From contig NZ_JXXV01000025.1 of NCBI RefSeq assembly GCF_000967545.1, positions 124,001-188,000 on the forward strand: a stretch of DNA of 64,000 bases. The letters are read 5' to 3'. Position numbers and translations under genes: made by a program. The notes under the pieces were generated by a model that searched no databases, was not told where the DNA came from, and worked only from the letters and a program-made list of their open reading frames with translations. The DNA comes from Vibrio galatheae. Lineage in GTDB: Bacteria; Pseudomonadota; Gammaproteobacteria; Enterobacterales; Vibrionaceae. Shown one piece after another: positions 9,896 to 17,327 of this stretch. The number at the start of each line of letters is the position of its first letter. The first letter of the stretch is position 1.

Positions 9896-9911
9896 AGTAA
9901 AGCTCATCAAA
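9881..9911. repeat. Perfect 14-bp hairpin over the radA stop codon
   Basis: TTTGATGAGCTTTA (9881-9894), loop AAG, TAAAGCTCATCAAA (9898-9911). The left arm holds the last four sense codons and part of the TAA stop at 9893-9895. It directly abuts the next hairpin. Confidence 0.85.
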
Positions 9912-9950
9912 ATAGAGGGTTGATATAGTATCAACCCTCTATTTTTTTTT
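9912..9950. terminator. radA terminator, perfect 14-bp stem
   Basis: ATAGAGGGTTGATA, loop TAG, TATCAACCCTCTAT, then a run of nine or more T. It lies between convergent radA and csdA. The minus-strand flank is less T-rich, so it probably acts mainly for radA. Confidence 0.9.
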
Positions 9951-9951
9951 A

Positions 9952-11166
9952 TTACAACATACCCACGGCTTTTTCGACGGCGTTGATCAGCCTGTCGACA
10001 TCTTCTAACGTGTTGTATAGCGCAAATGAAGCACGAATAGTGCCTTTTACGCCCAATGCATCCATTAGCGGATGAGCGCAGTGATTGCCTGCTCTTACCG
10101 CGATGCCTTGCTGATCGAGCAGAGTCGCGACATCTTGGTGATGCACTCCGTCAACGATAAACGAAATAACGGAGGATCCGCGCTGAAAACCAAGGATTTC
10201 AACATCGTCGATTTGCTCAAGCCCTTGGTGAGCTCGTTCAACTAATTGTTCGATGTGTTGCTCGATTAGGGCTTGATCGAGAGATGCATACCAGTTAATT
10301 GCTTTAGCTAATGCAATTGCGCCGGCAACGTTAGGTGTACCCGCTTCAAACTTTCCAGGCACGCCGGTGAAGGTCGTACCGTTGAATGAGACTTTCTCGA
10401 CCATTTTGCCGCCACCATGCCAAGGTGGCATCGCTTCAAGCAGACTAAGTTTGCCATAAAGAACGCCTATCCCTGCTGGCGCAAATAACTTATGGCCTGA
10501 AAATACATAAAAGTCAGCGTCCAGTGCTTGCACATCGACACATTCATGTACGATGCCTTGAGCACCATCGACGACGACAATCGCGTTGTGTTGATGGGCT
10601 ATTTCGATGACTTGCTCAACCGGCTGTCTGGTTCCTGTCACATTAGTGATGTGCGCTAAGGCGACGATCTTTGTTCTGCCATTAATGAGTGACTTAAATT
10701 TGGCAAAATCCAACTGACACTCATTCGTCATCGGAATCTTGACCACGCTGGCACCTGTTTGCTGTGCCACAATTTGCCATGGCACGATATTGGCGTGGTG
10801 CTCCAGCTCACTGATGAGGATTTCGTCGCCGGGCTTGAGTGTTGAGCGCGCATAAGTTTGAGCAATCAAGTTCAGCGCTTCTGTTGCCCCGCGAGTCCAG
10901 ATGATCTCTTTGCTCGATTTTGCGCTAATGAAGCTTGCAACACGCTCGCGAGCTGATTCAAATTCACTAGTGGCTTTAGCGGTTAAGCTGTGGCTGCCGC
11001 GATGGACGTTAGCATTCTGCTGACTGTAATAGTCACCGATGGACTCAATAACGCACCGAGGTTTTTGACTGGTGGCAGCGCTATCTAAATAGACTAACCT
11101 TTGCTGATTGACTTGTTGGTTTAATGCTGGAAATTGCGCTGCGATATGGGCTGCATCGAACATCAT
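9952..11166 (-). CDS. csdA: Cysteine desulfurase, SufS/CsdA family
   Basis: A PLP enzyme that takes sulfur from cysteine for Fe-S clusters or thio-cofactors. It has 404 residues. The PLP lysine is K226 in FSGHKLF, and the persulfide cysteine is C363 in RAGNHCAHPLM, the short-loop type II (SufS/CsdA) form rather than IscS. The start ATG at 11166 overlaps the yajL stop as ATGA; a second ATG follows at once. It is the last gene of panE-yajL-csdA. No csdE or sufE sulfur acceptor gene adjoins it in this window, so the partner must be elsewhere. CsdA is preferred to SufS because no suf genes are nearby. Confidence 0.88.
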   Translation of the reverse strand: MMFDAAHIAAQFPALNQQVNQQRLVYLDSAATSQKPRCVIESIGDYYSQQNANVHRGSHSLTAKATSEFESARERVASFISAKSSKEIIWTRGATEALNLIAQTYARSTLKPGDEILISELEHHANIVPWQIVAQQTGASVVKIPMTNECQLDFAKFKSLINGRTKIVALAHITNVTGTRQPVEQVIEIAHQHNAIVVVDGAQGIVHECVDVQALDADFYVFSGHKLFAPAGIGVLYGKLSLLEAMPPWHGGGKMVEKVSFNGTTFTGVPGKFEAGTPNVAGAIALAKAINWYASLDQALIEQHIEQLVERAHQGLEQIDDVEILGFQRGSSVISFIVDGVHHQDVATLLDQQGIAVRAGNHCAHPLMDALGVKGTIRASFALYNTLEDVDRLINAVEKAVGML

Positions 11167-11762
11167 TCATCACCCACTTTGTGATAGTGCAGTGTTGGTA
11201 AGGTCACCATCGGCTCTGCAACGGTCCAGGCATGTTTTTTGCCCGACAAATTGATAATAATTTCCATAGCAAATTCGAGCGCAGTACCCGGCCCTTGGCT
11301 AGTGAGTAAATTATGGTTCACATCATAAGTGACACGCTTTACACGCCAGTTTTGTTTGGCAATATGGCTTTCAAAGCTAGGGTGACATGTCATTAAGGCG
11401 TCTGGGTAGAGATTGTGATGAGCTAAAACCAGAGCGGGGGCGGCGCAGATGGCAGCAACTAATTTACCTTCGTACATCTGTTGACGTACGATTTCTATTA
11501 ATACTGTGCTATCACGAAAGATTTCCGAACCGTCTACGCCACCAGGTAGTATGACGGCATCAAACTCGTCATCCGCAACATCAACCAGTTTGCAATCGGC
11601 ACTTAACATCACGCCTCGCGAAGCTTTCATTGTTAGCTGACCATCAAAGTCGGCACTGGCAACGATCACTTCGTAGCCTGCGCGCACCATCATGTCGATA
11701 ATGGTGACAGCTTCCATTTCTTCGCTACCCGGTGCAATAGGGACAAGTACTTTTTTCGTCAT
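11163..11762 (-). CDS. yajL: DJ-1/PfpI family protein YajL
   Basis: A 199-residue cytosolic protein of the DJ-1 superfamily, linked in E. coli to protection of thiols and repair or chaperoning of damaged proteins. The nucleophilic cysteine is C106 in AAICAAPA, and the conserved acid next to it is E15 in PGSEEME. The ATG at 11762 is used because it overlaps the panE stop as TAATG; a longer upstream extension would lie inside panE. YajL and panE are also neighbours in E. coli. The exact biochemical activity of the family (deglycase versus glyoxalase versus chaperone) is disputed. Confidence 0.92.
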   Translation of the reverse strand: MTKKVLVPIAPGSEEMEAVTIIDMMVRAGYEVIVASADFDGQLTMKASRGVMLSADCKLVDVADDEFDAVILPGGVDGSEIFRDSTVLIEIVRQQMYEGKLVAAICAAPALVLAHHNLYPDALMTCHPSFESHIAKQNWRVKRVTYDVNHNLLTSQGPGTALEFAMEIIINLSGKKHAWTVAEPMVTLPTLHYHKVGDE

Positions 11763-12649
11763 TATAGATTCCAACTTTGTTCTATCTGTTTGATCGCTTG
11801 ATACAGTTCGAGGTTTTTCGGCAATGAAATGCCGTGGCTTTTTGCACATTGCAGCAAGTAGCCGGTAATGAAGTCTATCTCGCTTGGCCGATGATGGAAA
11901 ATATCTTGCTGCATGGAAGAGTGATTCTTCGCTGTGGCCGCAATCACGTGATCGACGGTCTGCCCCAGTTCATCGCGAGATATCGCAATCTGCTCTGCGC
12001 GCAATATCAGGTATACCTCATCGAGAACTTGAGATATTACAGCTGGATAGGGCTGCGATGTCAGTTGACCGTTGGTGATCTGATTGATTGCCGTCAATGG
12101 GTTAATCGCACAGTTGATCGCCAGTTTGATCCACAACGCATGGTCAATCTTAGGGTTCCAATGGGTGTCGGGTAGAGCATGATTGAAGACCGATTCGAGA
12201 AATGAGCACTGACTGCCAGATTGGTTGTAACCGCCAAGTTGAGTTTGTCCCTTTCCTGTATGCACCACACTCTGCTTACTGGGCTTAAACGCGCCATGCG
12301 TTGTGGTTGCGAGTACCAAAGGATTTTTCGGCAATAAGGATTGGAGTGACTCGGCTGTGCCCATGCCATTGTGCATCAAAACCAGAATTGTATCGTGGTG
12401 GATGTGGGCGATAAGTGGACTTAGCGCTTGTTCTACCTGCCACGCTTTGACCGTGACGAGTATGAGATCGGCATGCTTGATTTCACTCAGATTACGATTT
12501 GAAAATTGCTGGGCTGGCTGGTCTCCCAGTTGAAGAGCGAGTATTTTCTCTGATGAGGTCGACCACAATGAAACATTGTGACCTGCCGTTTTTAATTTGA
12601 TTGCCCATAATGAACCAATGGCACCAGGGCCGACGATTGCAATATTCAC
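11762..12649 (-). CDS. panE: 2-dehydropantoate 2-reductase
   Basis: The product reduces ketopantoate to pantoate with NADPH in pantothenate/coenzyme A synthesis. It has 295 residues. An N-terminal Rossmann fold begins with MNIAIVGPGAIGSLW (GxGxxG at 7-12), and the C-terminal domain holds the catalytic lysine in LWIKLAINCAINPLT. It is the first gene of a tight minus-strand operon with yajL and csdA, with one- and four-base overlaps suggesting translational coupling. A terminator at 12709-12736 separates it from ompK upstream, so panE probably has its own promoter in the 60 bases before the ATG. Confidence 0.95.
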   Translation of the reverse strand: MNIAIVGPGAIGSLWAIKLKTAGHNVSLWSTSSEKILALQLGDQPAQQFSNRNLSEIKHADLILVTVKAWQVEQALSPLIAHIHHDTILVLMHNGMGTAESLQSLLPKNPLVLATTTHGAFKPSKQSVVHTGKGQTQLGGYNQSGSQCSFLESVFNHALPDTHWNPKIDHALWIKLAINCAINPLTAINQITNGQLTSQPYPAVISQVLDEVYLILRAEQIAISRDELGQTVDHVIAATAKNHSSMQQDIFHHRPSEIDFITGYLLQCAKSHGISLPKNLELYQAIKQIEQSWNL

Positions 12650-12708
12650 TGCATGCTCGCAAATAGATCTATTTGCTCAAAGGATAATGTCTGTAAATGG
12701 GAAAGCAA

Positions 12709-12736
12709 TAAAAATGGCACCTCAAGGTGCCATTTT
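12709..12736 (-). terminator. ompK terminator
   Basis: AAAATGGCACC, loop TCAA, GGTGCCATTTT. Read on the minus strand it follows the ompK stop by 26 bases and ends in TTTTTATT. Confidence 0.88.
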
Positions 12737-12761
12737 CAATTTATTTACTTAGTAAGCGCGA

Positions 12762-13574
12762 TTAGAACTTGTAAGTAACTGCAAAGTAGTGACCAACACC
12801 TGAAGAATCGTTAGTTTGTGCTGAGTTCCAAGGAACTGCTGCACCATCTTCAAAGCCGTATACGTCGTTGAATAGTTTCAGACCGTAACCAACCGCAAAG
12901 CGGTCAGAGTGCCAGTAGATACCGTTAAACATTGCAGTACCAGTGCTTGATTGAGAGTACTCGTCTTTCATACCAAATTGGAAATCTAGGTAACCTTGGT
13001 AAGAGATAAATGAACCGTTCTCGAAGAAGTAGAATGGTTTGAACCAGTTAGTTGATAGCTGGTAACCGTTCCAGTCTTTTTTAGAGTTGTCGTAGTTACC
13101 GTATAGGTTTAGGCCCATTTTGCCTAGCCAAGGTGCATTGATGTCAGAGCCTAGACCAATTTTGTATTGGCCTTCGCTAGAACCACCGTAGAAAATCATT
13201 TCAGAAGCAACGTAAACTTCTTGTACTGGGCCGAAAGATAGGTCTTTACCAGTTACTGCATCTAGAGACATACGAGGTGCAAACTTCATGAACAATTTGT
13301 CAGAGCCTGATTTATCGCTGCTAGAGTTGCCAGTAATGTTGAAGTAATCAACGTAGCCGTATAGATCGAAGATACCTGAACGACCACCAAATTCCATTTC
13401 TAGGTAATCGTGAGTAGATTCTTTACCAGGACCTTTCTCGTTTACCGCCGCCATTAAGTTGAACTGCATCCATTTGTAGTCGTTTTTATGGATATCGCCG
13501 TCAGTATAATCTGCTGCCATTGCTGGTGCTGAAACTGCTGCAACAACACCAAGAGCTAAAAGTGATTTACGCAT
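12762..13574 (-). CDS. ompK: Outer membrane protein OmpK, Tsx-like nucleoside channel family
   Basis: A 270-residue outer-membrane beta-barrel. A signal peptide is clear (MRKSLLALG to SAPAMA, cleavage near residue 20), the mature part is rich in alternating aromatic strands, and it ends in YKF with the terminal Phe needed for barrel assembly. Sequence stretches such as YKWMQFNLMAAVNEK and ending GVGHYFAVTYKF match the vibrio OmpK group, known as receptor of broad-host vibriophage KVP40 and related to Tsx, the nucleoside channel. The long 5' region carries an 11-base inverted repeat around the likely promoter. Regulation by nucleosides is inferred, in line with the deo genes about 9 kb away. 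Confidence 0.93.
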   Translation of the reverse strand: MRKSLLALGVVAAVSAPAMAADYTDGDIHKNDYKWMQFNLMAAVNEKGPGKESTHDYLEMEFGGRSGIFDLYGYVDYFNITGNSSSDKSGSDKLFMKFAPRMSLDAVTGKDLSFGPVQEVYVASEMIFYGGSSEGQYKIGLGSDINAPWLGKMGLNLYGNYDNSKKDWNGYQLSTNWFKPFYFFENGSFISYQGYLDFQFGMKDEYSQSSTGTAMFNGIYWHSDRFAVGYGLKLFNDVYGFEDGAAVPWNSAQTNDSSGVGHYFAVTYKF

Positions 13575-13625
13575 AGTGGAAACTCTCTATAGTTTGTTAG
13601 TTTAAATATTCACTGAATACTTACT

Positions 13626-13698
13626 TAGTTGCACATTCTCGGTTGTGCTTTATGGGATGGATAATATAGACATTAATCTCAAAATCCATGTGCAACTA
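13626..13698. promoter_or_regulatory. Widely spaced 11-base inverted repeat around the ompK promoter
   Basis: TAGTTGCACAT (13626-13636) and its exact reverse complement ATGTGCAACTA (13688-13698) are separated by 51 bases. The arms contain GTTGCA, the core of the GTTGCATT half-sites bound by CytR in enterics. CytR is known for tolerating variable spacing and for controlling tsx, deo and udp. Binding here is inferred. Confidence 0.55.
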
Positions 13699-13800
13699 GT
13701 GTAAAAAAATCTAAAACCATAGATCTAGATCTCATTAATGAGCTAAAAGTTAATATGTAACGGAACTTTCATTTTATTGCACAAAAAGTGATGCGGGTAT

Positions 13801-13821
13801 CGTTTACGCAAACGTTGGCTC
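13801..13821. promoter_or_regulatory. LacI-family-type operator candidate
   Basis: ACGCAAACGTTGGCTC at 13806-13821 matches 13 of 16 bases of the PurR consensus ACGCAAACGTTTGCGT. CGTTT...AAACG (13801-13805/13810-13814) also forms a shifted inverted repeat. It is about 100 bases before the Lon-N gene and 230 bases before ompK, so its target gene is unclear. Confidence 0.4.
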
Positions 13822-13918
13822 TAATTTTTATGCTTATCAAGTATTCAACAGATTTGGTGAATGATCGGGTTGCCGTGTTGTAACGTAATGGTTAATGAGA
13901 TGAATAGGAGAGGCAGTT

Positions 13919-14500
13919 ATGGCTGAAGTTATGCTTTTTCCCCTAAGCTCTATCGTGTTGCCTGAGGGGAAAATGCGCTTAAGGATCTTTGAACCGCGTT
14001 ACAAACGTTTGGTCTCTCAAGCGATGAAATCAGATGGAACATTTAGCGTGTGCTTGTTCGACAAAACGGATGAAGGTGTGGGCCGCGAGCTATCGAAAAT
14101 CGGCACTTTAGTCAAAATTGTCGATTTTGAGTTACTTGATGATGGATTATTGGGGATTTCTGTTACCGGGATAAAAAAGCTATTTATTGATAGCATCAGG
14201 GTTGAATTTGATGGCTTGCGCTACGCTAGCGTAAGTTGGTTGCCGAGCTGGGAAGTGGCTAAGGTCGCACCTGAAGTTGAACCTTTGTGTCATTATTTAG
14301 ATCGTGTTTACCAACAATTTCCAGATATCGGTGATTTGTATCAACAGAAATTTTTTGACGATGCGAGTTGGGTTAGTCAGCGTTGGTTAGAAATACTGCC
14401 GTTAACCAATCAACAGTTGGATCAGCTAGCGATGCAACCCGATTGTTCAACTTCTATGGCGTTTTTAAAACAGGCACTGATGAATGAGGCCACAAAGTGA
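13919..14500 (+). CDS. Lon N-terminal (substrate-binding) domain protein
   Basis: A 193-residue cytosolic protein that is essentially only the LON substrate-binding domain. It opens with the typical LFPLSSIVLPEGKMRLRIFEPRYKRL pattern, here at residues 6-31, and lacks the AAA+ and Ser-Lys protease domains of Lon itself. Similar stand-alone proteins are often labelled ATP-dependent protease La domain; a proteolytic role should not be assumed. A GGAGAGG site precedes the ATG. Its TGA stop at 14498-14500 forms the first half of the -35 element TGATCC of the following sigma-factor gene, so the two units are packed without spacing. Confidence 0.88.
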   Translation: MAEVMLFPLSSIVLPEGKMRLRIFEPRYKRLVSQAMKSDGTFSVCLFDKTDEGVGRELSKIGTLVKIVDFELLDDGLLGISVTGIKKLFIDSIRVEFDGLRYASVSWLPSWEVAKVAPEVEPLCHYLDRVYQQFPDIGDLYQQKFFDDASWVSQRWLEILPLTNQQLDQLAMQPDCSTSMAFLKQALMNEATK

Positions 14501-14526
14501 TCCTGTTTTTAGGTTTGGCGTATAAC
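14498..14526 (+). promoter_or_regulatory. Candidate self-regulated ECF (RpoE/ChrR-type) promoter
   Basis: TGATCC (14498-14503), 17 bases, TATAAC (14521-14526). TGATC(C) is the -35 element I recall for the RpoE of Rhodobacter sphaeroides that is held by ChrR. It sits 45 bases before the sigma gene, as expected for autoregulation. The overlap with the upstream stop codon is seen directly; use by this sigma factor is inferred. Confidence 0.55.
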
Positions 14527-14570
14527 GATCAATAAGTTCAATCAGCACAAGAGCAATGAAGGATATCGAT

Positions 14571-15149
14571 ATGGACAATCTGGATCCCCAAGCTTTTTCT
14601 CGAAAGGATTGGGCATTGTGCATGGATAAAATCAAACAGCAGGATCAACAAGCTTTTTCACTGGTTTTCTATCATTTTTCACCGCGTTTAAAGCAGTTTG
14701 TTTTTCGCCACATGGGCAATGAACAAGTGGCACTTGAGATTGTTCAAGAAGCGATGGCAACGGTATGGCAGAAAAGCAGTTTATTTGATGGAGAGAAAAG
14801 TTCGTTGTCGACGTGGATATATACCATAGCCCGTAATCTGTGTTTCGACACGTTACGCAAGCAAAAGGGCAAAGAAGCACATATCCATTCGGAAGATATC
14901 TGGCCTAATGATTACTGTCCACCCGATATGGTCGAGCATTATTCTCCCGAAACTGAACGGCTCAAACAGCAAATCGTAAAATATTTAGACCAGTTGCCCG
15001 AGGCACAGAAAAAAGTCGTCAAAGCTGTTTATCTTGAAAATTTACCCCATCAACAGGTAGCGGATATGCTTGATATACCGCTTGGAACCGTTAAATCAAG
15101 GCTACGCTTAGCCGTAGAAAAACTCCGCAATTCTATAGAGGCAGATTAG
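14571..15149 (+). CDS. ECF sigma factor, RpoE/ChrR (ECF11-like) type
   Basis: A 192-residue group IV sigma factor with only regions 2 and 4. Region 2 runs from about 20 to 95 and includes EIVQEAMATVWQKSSLF and STWIYTIARNLCFDTLRKQ. Region 4 spans about 138-188 with the helix-turn-helix LPHQQVADMLDIPLGTVKSRL. The ATG at 14571 is preferred to one at 14556 because AAGGA lies seven bases before it. The next gene, one base after the stop, encodes a ChrR-type zinc anti-sigma factor, so the pair probably responds to singlet oxygen or related oxidative stress, as in Rhodobacter. It is distinct from the envelope-stress RpoE, whose partners are RseA/RseB. Confidence 0.92.
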   Translation: MDNLDPQAFSRKDWALCMDKIKQQDQQAFSLVFYHFSPRLKQFVFRHMGNEQVALEIVQEAMATVWQKSSLFDGEKSSLSTWIYTIARNLCFDTLRKQKGKEAHIHSEDIWPNDYCPPDMVEHYSPETERLKQQIVKYLDQLPEAQKKVVKAVYLENLPHQQVADMLDIPLGTVKSRLRLAVEKLRNSIEAD

Positions 15150-15150
15150 T

Positions 15151-15813
15151 ATGAGTTATCATCCACAAACATCGATGTTAGAAGCTTACGCTCAAGGCAT
15201 ACTCGATGATGTGAGTGCCTTTACTGTCGCCACTCACGTTGAAGGGTGTCCACAGTGTCGCCAATTTGTTAAGCAGGTCGAAGCCCAGTGCGGTGAAGAA
15301 CTATTGAGTACCAGTGCAGACTTTGAACTGGGGCTAGAAAGTATGTTTGACAGTATCGTTTGTTTGGAGCAAAACAGTGAACCTTTGAGGCTACCGAGAA
15401 TGCCAATATTTGTTGAGGTGAATGGTAAAAGCTTTAGGCTGCCGCTTTCTCTCTCTCGTTTTAAAGACAGAATTGGAGATTGGAAAAGTTATGGTGGAAA
15501 AGTCTACAGTGCCCCAATCGATATTTCAGATCGTGCACGAGTTAACTTGATGTATATTGCTGAAGATGTCGCAATTCCTCAGCACACTCACAAGGGGTTA
15601 GAAGCGACTTTAGTTATACATGGTCGTTTTAGTGATGAAGACGGAAATTACCAAGTCGGTGATTTCTTGCTCAAAGATGGCTCTATCAAACACAGCCCTT
15701 ATACTCGCGCTGGGGAAGATTGTTTGTGTCTCACGGTGTTGACAGAACCTATGCTGTTCACTCAAGGGGTGGCGAGAGTGTTCAATCTTTTCGGCAAAGG
15801 CTTGTACCCTTAG
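15151..15813 (+). CDS. ChrR-family zinc-dependent anti-sigma factor (cupin)
   Basis: A 220-residue cytosolic partner of the preceding ECF sigma factor. The N-terminal zinc-binding anti-sigma domain has H4, H29, C33 and C36 (H-x3-C-x2-C), with the same spacing as the ChrR ligands H6, H31, C35 and C38. The C-terminal cupin domain holds PQHTHKGLEATLV, giving two His and a Glu, and a further His in GSIKHSPYT, the expected second metal site. It begins one base after the sigma stop, so the two are coupled. The family blocks the sigma until the signal (singlet oxygen or organic peroxide in Rhodobacter) inactivates it. Photolyase or cfa genes, common targets, are not in the window. Confidence 0.92.
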   Translation: MSYHPQTSMLEAYAQGILDDVSAFTVATHVEGCPQCRQFVKQVEAQCGEELLSTSADFELGLESMFDSIVCLEQNSEPLRLPRMPIFVEVNGKSFRLPLSLSRFKDRIGDWKSYGGKVYSAPIDISDRARVNLMYIAEDVAIPQHTHKGLEATLVIHGRFSDEDGNYQVGDFLLKDGSIKHSPYTRAGEDCLCLTVLTEPMLFTQGVARVFNLFGKGLYP

Positions 15814-15834
15814 AACTTAGCAAAGTGGTAAAAG

Positions 15835-15861
15835 AAAGGCTTGGATATTCCAAGCCTTTTC
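15835..15861. terminator. Terminator between the anti-sigma gene and ampG
   Basis: AAAGGCTTGG, loop ATATT, CCAAGCCTTT followed by TCTGTTT. It stands between convergent genes. Confidence 0.82.
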
Positions 15862-15864
15862 TGT

Positions 15865-17256
15865 TTATGTTTCGGAGGTTGTTTGTTGTTGCGATTCCTT
15901 GCTGTCGCGCTCTCTTGCTCTATCGAGCATGTCATTGAAGTAATGTCGGAGTGAGTAGAGCATTATCAGGCTAGGTATGACCATGACCGCCGTTAAGATA
16001 AAGAAGGTTGACCAGTCATTGAGGTAATCAACAAGCTCGCCAGAGAATGAGGCCAAGGTCGTGCGGCCAAAGTTACCTAAAGAAGCTAACAAGGCGTATT
16101 GGGTGGCAGAGAAAGCTTGTCCGGTTACTACAGTCAAAAACGAGACAAAGGCGACGGTTGAGAAAGCGGAAGTGAAGTTGTCGACTACCAGTGTTGCTAA
16201 GAACAACTGCTCGTTTGGCCCGACTTGTGCAATCCAGGCAAACATCAAATTGCTTGATGCCATTGCAATACCGCCGATCATCAGGCCACGAACAATGCCG
16301 AATTTCACATTGACCATACTGCCGATTAACGTAAACAGAATGGTTAAGCCCCAACCAATCAATTTTGAGTAGTAGCCAATTTGCTCATTGCTAAAGCCTA
16401 TCTCTTTATAGAAGGTGATCGACATTCTACCTAAGAATGCTTCGCCGATTTTAAACAGGAACACAAACAGCAAAAGAGTCAGGGCAACGCGGAAACCATT
16501 ACGTTTGAAGAAATCAAGGAAAGGCTCAACCACGGTAACGGTCAACCAAGCAAGTGCTCGATTGCCTACGACTTGATTGTGGCGTTGTTCCGCTTGTGCT
16601 TGTAGTGAATCCCTTTGAGTATGAGGTTCGCCAGTTAGCAGAGTGAATAGCATCAATACGCCAACGATAGCGGCCATGCCGTAATAGACCCCATTCCAAC
16701 CAATCGCATCCGCGTTAATAAAGGCTAAATAGCCAGGTACGGAATAACCTGTCCACCAGCCGATAACTGCCATTGCCGAGGCTTGTGGTAGTTTGGAAGG
16801 TTCAGACTTGGGAAAACTATCAATTCGATACGCATCGATAGCGATATCTTGAGTGGCGGAAGAGATGGCAATACCGAGTGCTAGCATGGAAGTCAGCATG
16901 AGGTTCTCTGAAGGATTAACGCCTGCTATCAGTAAGGTGCAGACCAAGACGACCGACTGACAGAGAAATACCCAACTTCGCCGTTGACCTAGCATGGCAT
17001 GCAGTACAGGAAGCCGCACGCGGTCAACCAATGGTGCCCAAAGAAAGTTAATGGCATAGACGGCAAACACGCTACCAAAGTAACCGATAGCAGCACGAGT
17101 TAAGCCAGCATCTTTGAGCCAACCAGACATATTTGAGCCGATCAATACCCAAGGGAAACCACTTGAGCAACCCAGCATAAAGACCCACATCAGGCGTTTG
17201 TCCATATAGCTTCGAATCGTTTCTAGCCAAGTCATGGAAGGGGAGTCAGAAGACAT
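15865..17256 (-). CDS. ampG: AmpG muropeptide permease (MFS)
   Basis: An inner-membrane transporter that brings GlcNAc-anhydroMurNAc peptides from the periplasm into the cytosol for cell-wall recycling; it also feeds AmpR/beta-lactamase control where present. It has 463 residues with 12 or more hydrophobic segments. The N-terminal part SSGFPWVLIGSNMSGWLK and FLWAPLVDRV are typical of AmpG. AAGGA lies eight bases before the ATG. It is last in a minus-strand group yajG-ppiA-ampG; in E. coli yajG and ampG are also adjacent, with bolA nearby. The C-terminus is shorter than in E. coli (491) and ends in a charged tail. Confidence 0.93.
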   Translation of the reverse strand: MSSDSPSMTWLETIRSYMDKRLMWVFMLGCSSGFPWVLIGSNMSGWLKDAGLTRAAIGYFGSVFAVYAINFLWAPLVDRVRLPVLHAMLGQRRSWVFLCQSVVLVCTLLIAGVNPSENLMLTSMLALGIAISSATQDIAIDAYRIDSFPKSEPSKLPQASAMAVIGWWTGYSVPGYLAFINADAIGWNGVYYGMAAIVGVLMLFTLLTGEPHTQRDSLQAQAEQRHNQVVGNRALAWLTVTVVEPFLDFFKRNGFRVALTLLLFVFLFKIGEAFLGRMSITFYKEIGFSNEQIGYYSKLIGWGLTILFTLIGSMVNVKFGIVRGLMIGGIAMASSNLMFAWIAQVGPNEQLFLATLVVDNFTSAFSTVAFVSFLTVVTGQAFSATQYALLASLGNFGRTTLASFSGELVDYLNDWSTFFILTAVMVIPSLIMLYSLRHYFNDMLDRARERDSKESQQQTTSET

Positions 17257-17327
17257 ACTCTATTCCTTGTTGAGTTTCCGGTATGCGAGAAAAAGGCTCC
17301 AACCAAGATGGTCAGAGCCTAGAGGTG

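Larger units (their letters stand above)
13575..13918. promoter_or_regulatory. 344-base divergent control region, ompK / Lon-N protein
   Basis: No gene was found. On the minus strand TATATT near 13664-13669 is the best -10 candidate for ompK, and it lies inside the inverted repeat described separately. The region also has a LacI-family-like operator at 13801-13821. For the plus-strand gene, GGAGAGG at 13906-13912 is the ribosome site. Confidence 0.55.

Noticed and set aside
11834..12175. 113-codon plus-strand ORF opposite panE
   Set aside because: It is antisense to a conserved Rossmann enzyme and has no upstream ribosome site.
15720..15938. 72-codon plus-strand ORF running through the chrR-type gene end and ampG terminator
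   Set aside because: It crosses a clear terminator and overlaps two better genes.
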